64,000 nucleotides of DNA from Deinococcus soli (ex Cha et al. 2016) (GTDB lineage Bacteria; Deinococcota; Deinococci; Deinococcales; Deinococcaceae): assembly GCF_001007995.1 (NCBI RefSeq), contig NZ_CP011389.1:1764001-1828000 (forward strand), given 5' to 3'. The notes beneath the pieces were generated by a model. That model did not search any database. It was not told the DNA's origin and saw nothing but the letters and a program-made list of their open reading frames with translations. The position numbers were made by a program, and so were the translations under genes. Positions 56,471 through 64,000 of the stretch are shown here, piece by piece (the first letter of the stretch is position 1; each line of letters starts with the position of its first letter).

Positions 56471-57430
56471 ATGGACATCCTGGTTCTGGGCGGCACGCAG
56501 TTCGTGGGTCGGCACATCGTCCTGGCGTTCCTGGCCTCGGGGCACCGCGTGAGCATCCTGACGCGCGGCCGCACACCCGACGACTTACCCGCAGAGGTGG
56601 AGCGGCTGCGCGGTGACCGGGGCGAGGCGGGGGGCCTGGACGCCCTCGCAGGCCGGTCCTGGGACGCCTGCGTGGATGTCAGCGGGTACCTGCCGCAGGC
56701 GGTGCAGGCCAGCGTGGACGCCCTGCGGGAGCGGGTGGGGCGGTACGTGCTGATCAGCACGGTCAGCGTGTACGCCGAGCCGGACCGGCACCCGGTGCGC
56801 GAGGACGACCCGCTGCTGCCACCCGCCCCGGCCGGGACGACCGACGTGACGGGCGAGACGTACGGGCCGCTGAAGGTCGCGTGCGAGCACGTGGTGCAGG
56901 CGGCGTTTGGGGCGCGGGCGACCATCCTGCGGCCGCAGATCGTGGCGGGGCCCTTCGATCACACCGCCCGCTACCCGTACTGGGTGGACCGGGCGAGCGG
57001 GGGAGGGGAGACACTGCTGCCCGGTGACGGGCTGGATCACGTGCAGGTGATCGACGCGCGGGACCTGGCGCGCTTCACGGTGCGGGTTGTGGAGGGCGGG
57101 GTGGGCGGCATCTTCAACGTGGCGGGCCCGCGCCTGAGCTGGGGGCAGTTCGCGCGGCTGCTGGGCATCCGGGCGCCGGTGTGGGTGCACGCGGCGGCGC
57201 TGCGGGACCTGGGCCTGGGCTTCCGGGAGCTGCCGCTGTTCATCCCGGAGACCGGGGAGCAGGCGGGGCTGATGAATGTCAGTGCGGAGCGGGCGGTGCT
57301 GGCCGGGCTGACCCTGACCCCGCCGGAGGTCACGGCGCGGGATACGCGCGCCTGGAGTGAACACGCCGGGCTGACCTATACCCTGACCCCGCAGCGGGAG
57401 GCTGAAGCGCTGGCCACCGCGCGCCGCTGA
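56471..57430 (+). CDS. NAD-dependent epimerase/dehydratase-like protein
   Basis: 319 residues. Extended-SDR fold: nucleotide motif LVLGGTQFVGRHIV (a GGTxFxG variant), YVLISTVSVYAEPDR with the catalytic Ser, Tyr-x3-Lys as YGPLK, and ATILRPQIVAGPFDHTARYPYWVDR. The tryptophan-rich C-terminus suits the atypical-SDR class that acts on nucleotide sugars or isoprenoid quinols. The substrate is unknown. It directly precedes dnaA. Confidence 0.88.
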   Translation: MDILVLGGTQFVGRHIVLAFLASGHRVSILTRGRTPDDLPAEVERLRGDRGEAGGLDALAGRSWDACVDVSGYLPQAVQASVDALRERVGRYVLISTVSVYAEPDRHPVREDDPLLPPAPAGTTDVTGETYGPLKVACEHVVQAAFGARATILRPQIVAGPFDHTARYPYWVDRASGGGETLLPGDGLDHVQVIDARDLARFTVRVVEGGVGGIFNVAGPRLSWGQFARLLGIRAPVWVHAAALRDLGLGFRELPLFIPETGEQAGLMNVSAERAVLAGLTLTPPEVTARDTRAWSEHAGLTYTLTPQREAEALATARR

Positions 57431-57497
57431 GTCCCGAGAGAGAAACTGCTTCTCTCTCGCCACCTCTCTGAGGCCGGGAGAGAGGGGCGGGCGGTGG

Positions 57498-57503
57498 TAT
57501 GCT
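57498..57503 (+). promoter_or_regulatory. -10 box of dnaA promoter
   Basis: TATGCT, with a predicted start near 57510. This excludes the in-frame GTG at 57494 as a start codon. Confidence 0.4.
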
Positions 57504-57532
57504 GGCTCCCGCTCAAGAGTGCCTTAAGGGAG

Positions 57533-58915
57533 GTGCGCCTTATCTCGCAGGAAATCTGGTCGGACGTGCTGGGGTACGTCCGCAAGAACATTACAGAGGT
57601 CGAGTACCACACCTGGTTCGCGCCGGTGAAGAACCTGGGCGTGCAGGACGGCTCGCTGGTGCTGGGCGTCCGCAACTCCTTCGCGCAGGAGTGGTTCCGC
57701 AAGAACTACCTGAAACTGCTGGAGGACGCGCTGCGCAGCCTTGGCGCGCAGGATCCGCAGGTGAGCTTCCAGGTGCTGCCCGCCGCGCAGGACGCGCTGC
57801 TGCTGCCCAGCGACCCGCCCCCGCCGCCCAGCGTGCCCGCGCCGCGCGCCCCGGCGCCCATCTTCACGGAGAACCGCAAGGTGCTGAACCCGAAATACAC
57901 CTTCGAGAACTTCGTGGTGGGCCCGAACAACAACCTCGCGCACGCGGCGGCGCTGGCGGTCGCGGAATCGCCCGGCAAGGCGTACAACCCGCTGTTCATC
58001 TACGGGGACGTGGGCCTGGGGAAAACCCACCTGATGCACGCGGTCGGGCACTACATGCTCGAACGCTTTCCTGGGAAACGGGTGGAGTACGTGTCGACCG
58101 AGTCGTTCACGAACGACCTGATCAACGCGATCCGTGACGACAAGATGACGCAGTTCAGGAACCGCTACCGCTCTGTGGACCTGCTGCTGGTGGACGATAT
58201 CCAGTTCCTGGCGGGCAAGGAGCGCACGCAGGAGGAGTTCTTCCACACCTTCAACGCGCTGTACGAGAACCACAAGCAGATCATCCTGAGTTCCGACCGC
58301 CCGCCGAAAGACATCCAGACGCTGGAGGGCCGCCTGCGCAGCCGCTTCGAGTGGGGTCTGATCACGGACATCCAGTCGCCGGAGTACGAGACGCGCGTGG
58401 CGATCCTGAAGATGAACGCGGAGCACAACCGCATCGACATCCCGCAGGAGGTGTTGGAACTCATCGCGCGGCAGGTGACAAGCAACATCCGCGAGCTTGA
58501 GGGCGCGTTGATGCGGGTGGTGGCGTTCTCCAGCCTCAACAACGTGCCCTTCAGCCGGGCAGTGGCGGCCAAGGCGTTGAGCAACGTGTTCGCCCCGCAG
58601 GAAGTGAAGGTGGAGATGATGGACGTGCTGCGGCAGGTAGCCGCGCAGTTCAACATGCCGCCCGACGTGATCCGCGGTTCCGGGCGCGTGCGTGAGGTGG
58701 TGCAGGCGCGGCAGGTGGCGCAGTACCTGATCCGCGAGCTGACCGATCATTCCCTGCCGGAGATCGGGCAGTTCTTCGGACGGGATCACTCGACGGTCAT
58801 GCACGCGATCAGCAAGGTCTCGGAGCAGATGGGCAAGGACAGTGAGCTGACGGCGGCGGTGGAGTTGTTGCGCCGCCGGATGAAGGGTCAGGAAGACGAA
58901 GATTCCGATGCGTAA
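57533..58915 (+). CDS. dnaA: Replication initiator DnaA
   Basis: About 460 residues. Domain I ([26 protein letters not shown]), a proline-rich domain II, the AAA+ domain with [13 protein letters not shown] (Walker A), [13 protein letters not shown] (Walker B), [19 protein letters not shown] (sensor I), and domain IV with the DnaA signature [14 protein letters not shown]. The start is uncertain. GTG 57533 is the only canonical in-frame start after the predicted transcription start, but it is part of the ribosome site AAGGGAGGTG (57526-57535). Initiation at ATC 57542, eight bases downstream, would give the usual (M)SQEIW N-terminus. Confidence 0.96.
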   Translation: MRLISQEIWSDVLGYVRKNITEVEYHTWFAPVKNLGVQDGSLVLGVRNSFAQEWFRKNYLKLLEDALRSLGAQDPQVSFQVLPAAQDALLLPSDPPPPPSVPAPRAPAPIFTENRKVLNPKYTFENFVVGPNNNLAHAAALAVAESPGKAYNPLFIYGDVGLGKTHLMHAVGHYMLERFPGKRVEYVSTESFTNDLINAIRDDKMTQFRNRYRSVDLLLVDDIQFLAGKERTQEEFFHTFNALYENHKQIILSSDRPPKDIQTLEGRLRSRFEWGLITDIQSPEYETRVAILKMNAEHNRIDIPQEVLELIARQVTSNIRELEGALMRVVAFSSLNNVPFSRAVAAKALSNVFAPQEVKVEMMDVLRQVAAQFNMPPDVIRGSGRVREVVQARQVAQYLIRELTDHSLPEIGQFFGRDHSTVMHAISKVSEQMGKDSELTAAVELLRRRMKGQEDEDSDA

Positions 58916-59275
58916 TTCGGCCGACTCATTCTTCTTGTCTCAGAATAAGTTCCATTTTCCGTTCCAAACACCTGTGCAGCATTTCACGAGCTGTGGAAAA
59001 CCCTGTGGAAAAGCTGTGGATAACCGGGGGTTTCCCTGTGGATAAGTCTGTGGATAACCCGGCCCCCTGAGAGGCTGTGGATAAGTCCCGAAGTTATCCA
59101 CAGGTTATCCACAGGAAAGTGCCAGTTATCCACAATTTTGTCCACAGCACAGATGTGCACCCAGCGCAATCCGAAGGCACTTATCCACAGTTTCCACAGG
59201 ACCTATTACTACTACTACTATCTTTTTTTTAGAATAAAGACAGATAAAAGATAGGGACCAGACAGAGAGGCACGC
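58916..59275. other. Chromosomal replication origin oriC
   Basis: Eight exact DnaA boxes: minus strand at 59015-59023, 59037-59045, 59049-59057 and 59076-59084; plus strand at 59094-59102, 59105-59113, 59126-59134 and 59181-59189. Weaker boxes lie at 58992, 59004, 59138 (TTGTCCACA) and 59190. The last exact box is followed by a short GC spacer, six trinucleotides of CTA/TTA type (59203-59220) and an AT-rich tract to about 59252, the layout of a DnaA-trio unwinding region. dnaA lies to the left and dnaN to the right. No protein gene is present. Confidence 0.95.
59203..59220. repeat. DnaA-trio-like trinucleotide repeat in oriC
   Basis: CTA TTA CTA CTA CTA CTA in register, next to a plus-strand DnaA box and before an AT-rich tract. 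Read on the other strand these are TAG triplets, the motif to which DnaA filaments bind during origin melting in other bacteria. Confidence 0.75.
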
Positions 59276-60358
59276 ATGAACGTACACGTCACCAAGAAAA
59301 TCCTCAGTGAAGGCCTGGGCCTTCTGGAACGCGTCATCCCCAGCCGCAGCAGCAACCCCCTGCTGACCGCCCTGAAGGTCGAGGCCAGCGAAGCAGGCCT
59401 GACCCTGTCCGGCACCAACCTCGAAATCGACCTGTCCTGCTTCGTACCGGCCGAGGTCAAGGACCCCCGTAACTTCGTGGTGCCCGCCCACCTGTTCGCG
59501 CAGATCGTGCGCAACCTGGGCGGCGAACTCGTCGAACTGGAACTCAGCGGCTCGGAACTCTCGGTGCGGGCCGGTGGCTCGGACTTCAAACTCCAGACCG
59601 GCGACATCGACGCCTACCCCCCGCTGAGCTTCCCCGCGCAGGCCGACGTGAGCCTCGACGCGACCGAACTGGCCCGCGCGCTCTCCAGCGTCCGCTACGC
59701 CGCCAGCAACGAGGCCTTCCAGGCGGTGTTCCGCGGCATCAAGCTCGAGCACCGGCCCGAGGGCGCGCGCGTCGTCGCGTCCGACGGGTACCGCGTGGCG
59801 ATCCGGGACTTCCCGGCCAGCGGGGATGGCCGCAACCTGATCATCCCGGCGCGCAGCGTGGACGAACTGATCCGCGTGCTCAAGGACGGCGAGGCCCGCT
59901 TCACGTACGGCGACGGGCAGCTGAGCGTCACGACCGACCGCGTGCACATGAACCTGAAGCTGCTCGACGGGGACTTCCCGGACTACGAGCGCGTGATTCC
60001 CAAGGAGATCCGCCTGCAGGTCACGCTGCCTGCCACGGCCCTGAAGGAGGCCGTGAACCGCGTGGCGGTGCTGGCCGACAAGAACGCGAACAACCGCGTG
60101 GAGTTCCTGGTCTCGGAGGGCAAGCTGCGGCTGGCCGCCGAGGGCGACTACGGCCGCGCGCAGGACACGCTGGACGTGGTGCAGGGTGGCAGCGAGCCCG
60201 CCATGAGTCTCGCCTTCAACGCCCGGCATGTGCTGGACGCCCTGGGCCCGATCGACGGGGATGCGGAACTGCTGTTCTCGGGCTCGACCAGTCCGGCGAT
60301 CTTCCGCGCGGCGGGTGGCGGCGGGTACATGGCCGTGATGGTGACCCTGCGCGTCTGA
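59276..60358 (+). CDS. dnaN: DNA polymerase III beta sliding clamp
   Basis: 360 residues made of three clamp domains. The N-terminus [30 protein letters not shown] and the end [17 protein letters not shown] (the PMR/MPM-like C-terminal strand) are typical. It forms the ring that tethers the polymerase. GAGAGG lies five bases before the ATG. Transcription probably begins in the AT-rich end of oriC. Confidence 0.96.
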   Translation: MNVHVTKKILSEGLGLLERVIPSRSSNPLLTALKVEASEAGLTLSGTNLEIDLSCFVPAEVKDPRNFVVPAHLFAQIVRNLGGELVELELSGSELSVRAGGSDFKLQTGDIDAYPPLSFPAQADVSLDATELARALSSVRYAASNEAFQAVFRGIKLEHRPEGARVVASDGYRVAIRDFPASGDGRNLIIPARSVDELIRVLKDGEARFTYGDGQLSVTTDRVHMNLKLLDGDFPDYERVIPKEIRLQVTLPATALKEAVNRVAVLADKNANNRVEFLVSEGKLRLAAEGDYGRAQDTLDVVQGGSEPAMSLAFNARHVLDALGPIDGDAELLFSGSTSPAIFRAAGGGGYMAVMVTLRV

Positions 60359-60367
60359 GGCGGCGGG

Positions 60368-60392
60368 CAGGTGGGGCGCGCGGCCCCACCTG
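60368..60392 (+). terminator. Terminator of dnaN
   Basis: CAGGTGGGGC (60368-60377) pairs perfectly with GCCCCACCTG (60383-60392) around a 5-base loop, ten bases after the stop. The T run is weak. Confidence 0.7.
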
Positions 60393-60441
60393 TCTGCACC
60401 GGAAGTTGAACCGGGTGCATCTTTCTGCGGGGGCACCCGCT

Positions 60442-61775
<1,334 letters not shown>

Positions 61776-61783
61776 CCCCGGCG

Positions 61784-61816
61784 GGCGGGCGGCGGGGGAG
61801 ACCCTGACCGCCCGCC
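61784..61816 (+). terminator. Possible terminator between eno and pyk
   Basis: GGCGGGCGG (61784-61792) and CCGCCCGCC (61808-61816) form a 9-bp stem with a 15-base loop. With no T run it may only attenuate read-through into pyk. Confidence 0.45.
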
Positions 61817-61845
61817 GCTCTTCCTGCGCTTGGAAAGGATTCCAG

Positions 61846-63288
61846 ATGAAACAGATTGACCGTTCCACCAAGATCGTGGCCACCGTCGGCCCGGCCAGCC
61901 GCTCCCCCGAGGTGCTGAGCCGCATGATCGACGCCGGCCTGAACGTCGTGCGCATGAACTTCAGCCACGGTGACCCCGAGGACCACCGCCAGACCGTGCA
62001 GATGGTCCGCGAACTGGCCGCCAAGAAGGGCGTGACCATCGGTATCCTTCAGGACCTGCAAGGGCCGAAGATCCGCGTGGCGCGCTTCAAGGACGGCAGC
62101 GTGACCCTCGCGCCCGGCGACAAGTTCACGATCACCATGGACGACGTCGAGGGCGACGAGACCCGCGTGGGCACCACCTACAAGGACCTCGTGCGGGACG
62201 TGCACCCCGGCATGGCCCTGCTGCTCGACGACGGCAACATGGCCCTGCGCGTCGAGGGCGTGCGCGGCAACGATGTGCTGACCACCGTCGTGATCGGCGG
62301 CGTCCTGAAGAACAACAAGGGCATCAACGTGCCCGAGGCCGACCTGAGCGTCCCCGCGCTGTCCGAGAAGGACGTGCAGGACATGGAGTTCGGCGCGGAA
62401 CTGGGCGTGGACTGGGTGGCGCTGAGCTTCGTGCGTTCCCGCGACGACCTGCTGCTGGCCCGCCACTACATGTCCCGCTTCGGCAGCCGCGCCAAGCTGA
62501 TGGCGAAGATCGAGAAGCCGCAGGCCGTGGACCGCTTCGAGGACATCCTGAAGGAAGTGGACGGCATCATGGTGGCGCGCGGTGACCTGGGCGTCGAGAT
62601 GCGCCCCGAGCAGGTGCCGACCATCCAGAAGCGCATCATCCGCATGTGCCGCGAGGCGGGCAAACCCGTGATCACGGCCACGCAGATGCTCGAGAGCATG
62701 ATCAGCCTGCCGCGCCCCACCCGCGCCGAGGCCTCCGACGTGGCGAACGCCATCTACGACGGCACTGACGCCGTGATGCTGTCCGCCGAGTCGGCTGCCG
62801 GGATGTACCCGGTCGAGTCGGTCGCCATGATGGCCCGCATCGCCCGCGAGGCCGAGGGCAGCGAGCACTACAAGATGCTCCAGCGGTCCCTCGTGATCGA
62901 CACGGAACTGGCGCAGGACGCTATCGCGTCGGCGGCGTGCAGCATCGGCGAGAAGCTGGACTCCCCGGCGATCGTGACGTTCACGAGCACTGGCGGCGCG
63001 GCGGGCCGCATCGCCAAGAACCGCCCCCCGCTGGCGATCCTGGCCCTGACGCCCAACGAGCAGACTCGCAACCAGCTGGCGCTCTCCTGGGGTGTCGTGC
63101 CGGTCCTGAGCGAGGACCCCCGCAACACGGACGACATGGTCCGCATCGCGAACGAGGAACTGCGCCGCAGCGGTCTGGCAGACGTGGGCGACCGGTACGT
63201 CATCACGGCGGGCGTGCCGTTCGGTGTGCGGGGCACGACGAACATGCTGCGCGTCGAGCGTCTGCGTGAGGATCTGCTCCAGCCCTGA
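61846..63288 (+). CDS. pyk: Pyruvate kinase
   Basis: 480 residues. STKIVATVGPASRSPEVL, VVRMNFSHGDPEDH, the catalytic signature KLMAKIEKPQAV, VARGDLGVEM, KPVITATQMLESM and the C-terminal allosteric domain (TFTSTGGAAGRIAK). It lacks the extra PEP-utiliser domain of some Gram-positive enzymes. It makes pyruvate and ATP from the eno product. AAGGA lies six bases before the ATG. Confidence 0.97.
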   Translation: MKQIDRSTKIVATVGPASRSPEVLSRMIDAGLNVVRMNFSHGDPEDHRQTVQMVRELAAKKGVTIGILQDLQGPKIRVARFKDGSVTLAPGDKFTITMDDVEGDETRVGTTYKDLVRDVHPGMALLLDDGNMALRVEGVRGNDVLTTVVIGGVLKNNKGINVPEADLSVPALSEKDVQDMEFGAELGVDWVALSFVRSRDDLLLARHYMSRFGSRAKLMAKIEKPQAVDRFEDILKEVDGIMVARGDLGVEMRPEQVPTIQKRIIRMCREAGKPVITATQMLESMISLPRPTRAEASDVANAIYDGTDAVMLSAESAAGMYPVESVAMMARIAREAEGSEHYKMLQRSLVIDTELAQDAIASAACSIGEKLDSPAIVTFTSTGGAAGRIAKNRPPLAILALTPNEQTRNQLALSWGVVPVLSEDPRNTDDMVRIANEELRRSGLADVGDRYVITAGVPFGVRGTTNMLRVERLREDLLQP

Positions 63289-63326
63289 CCGCGCACCACC
63301 TGAACAATCAGGGATTCGTCAGATTT

Positions 63327-63452
63327 TTATCCACAGGGACGGGCTTTTTCCACACCGACCCTGTGGATAACTGCTGGGTTGTCCACAGGGTTTTGCTGCG
63401 CCCAGTGGTCGTCCACAGGCAGGGACAGTTGTCCACAGCGCCCTGTGCATAA
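63327..63452. promoter_or_regulatory. Third DnaA-box cluster, pyk-tyrS gap
   Basis: Exact boxes at 63327-63335 (plus) and 63362-63370 (minus). Near-exact TTGTCCACA lies at 63379-63387 and 63429-63437, TCGTCCACA at 63409-63417 and TGTGCATAA at 63444-63452. It is 4 kb from oriC. No gene lies in 63289-63546. Confidence 0.75.
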
Positions 63453-63546
63453 CTTTCCCCGCCCATACAGACCTGAAGATTGAGTGAAGACCGGCTGCCC
63501 GGGGCTCTGGGAGGGCCATGAAGGCCCCATGAAGCCCCTGGGTGGA

Positions 63547-64000
63547 TTAGGACCCCAGCACCAGTCGCGCGAACTTGTCCTTGCCCTTCTGAATGACCAC
63601 GCCGCCCTCTGCACAGAGCTGCTCGCGGGTCAGGCTGGCCTGCGCGTCCGTCACGACCTCCCCGTTCAGCTTCAGGCCCCGGTTCTGCATCAGCTTGCGG
63701 GCCGCGCCGTTACTGGGTTCCAGGCCCGCCAGCACGACCAGTTTCACCAGGCTGATCCGCTCGGGATCGGCACTGTTCGCCAGTTCCGCCGCCGGGACCG
63801 TCACGGACGGGATGTTCTCGGGGATGCCACCCCTGGCGACACTGCGGAAGCGGGCCTCGGCGGCGTCCAGGTCCGCGTCGGGATGGAACCACGCCACCAC
63901 CTCGCGCGCCAGTTCGCGGTGTGCGGCGACCGGATGCCCGGCCAGCAGCTCCTCGATGCGGGGGCGGGGCAGGTCGGTCAGCAGCGTGAAGTAGTTGTCC
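63547..64000 (-). CDS. tyrS: Tyrosyl-tRNA synthetase, C-terminal part
   Basis: The last 150 residues of TyrS; the N-terminus lies beyond the window edge. DNYFTLLTDLPRPRIEELLAG is the end of the catalytic region, followed by the AHRELAREVVAWFH segment and the S4-like RNA-binding domain (EPSNGAARKLMQNRGLKLNGEVV, ending IQKGKDKFARLVLGS). The HIGH and KMSKS motifs are outside. The reading frame is open to 64000. It is convergent with pyk. Confidence 0.92.
   Translation of the reverse strand, partial: DNYFTLLTDLPRPRIEELLAGHPVAAHRELAREVVAWFHPDADLDAAEARFRSVARGGIPENIPSVTVPAAELANSADPERISLVKLVVLAGLEPSNGAARKLMQNRGLKLNGEVVTDAQASLTREQLCAEGGVVIQKGKDKFARLVLGS

Overview
The window is a 64 kb, very GC-rich (about 70 percent by eye) piece of chromosome around the replication origin of a Deinococcus species. 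This is inferred from gene content and style: dnaA, oriC and dnaN followed by eno, pyk and tyrS; mnmG, rsmG, parA and parB beside parS-like sites; a PriA whose ATPase motifs are destroyed (described for Deinococcus radiodurans PriA); a bacillithiol-type reductase; and many start codons placed 5 to 9 bases after a TANNNT -10 box, the leaderless-mRNA arrangement known from Deinococcus. I saw no tRNA, rRNA, CRISPR array, prophage or insertion sequence.

Layout. 1-7810: an ECF sigma factor with its membrane anti-sigma, a DtxR-type metal regulator, a cobalamin nucleotide-loop set (cobS, a phosphatase, cobT), a secreted trypsin-like protease with a triple C-terminal repeat, an APH-fold kinase and a membrane protein. 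7816-9831: a small helical protein, trpF, a cluster of DnaA boxes, and a phosphopentomutase-like metalloenzyme. 9868-13650: an RNA-repair cassette (nucleotidyltransferase, RNA ligase, HD-polynucleotide kinase, second nucleotidyltransferase) behind a structured leader with a strong promoter and an intrinsic terminator. A Pnkp-like kinase-phosphatase with a broken P-loop follows at 15341-16582. 16509-31163: EamA transporter, PriA, ABC exporter, CobW GTPase, TPR protein, def-fmt, small enzymes, and an SDR/FMO operon divergent from an AraC regulator. 31174-38877: SUKH protein, Nth, a branched-chain 2-oxoacid dehydrogenase operon (E1 alpha, E1 beta, E2) and a class V aminotransferase.

39012-43614 is the partition block: mnmG, two tandem parS-like units, a small LAGLIDADG-like protein, rsmG, parA, parB. 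43681-57430 holds VanW, YpdA, an overlapping folate/dTMP operon (thyA, HIT, deaminase, folA), secreted and membrane proteins, a GGDEF protein, fumC, a two-component system, dprA and an epimerase. 57533-64000 is dnaA, oriC (eight exact DnaA boxes, a run of DnaA-trio-like triplets and an AT-rich tract), dnaN, eno, pyk, a third DnaA-box cluster and the 3' part of tyrS.

The most interesting parts are the RNA-repair cassette with its attenuator-like leader, the nearby eroded Pnkp, the three separate DnaA-box clusters, and the parS units that flank a domesticated LAGLIDADG-like gene.
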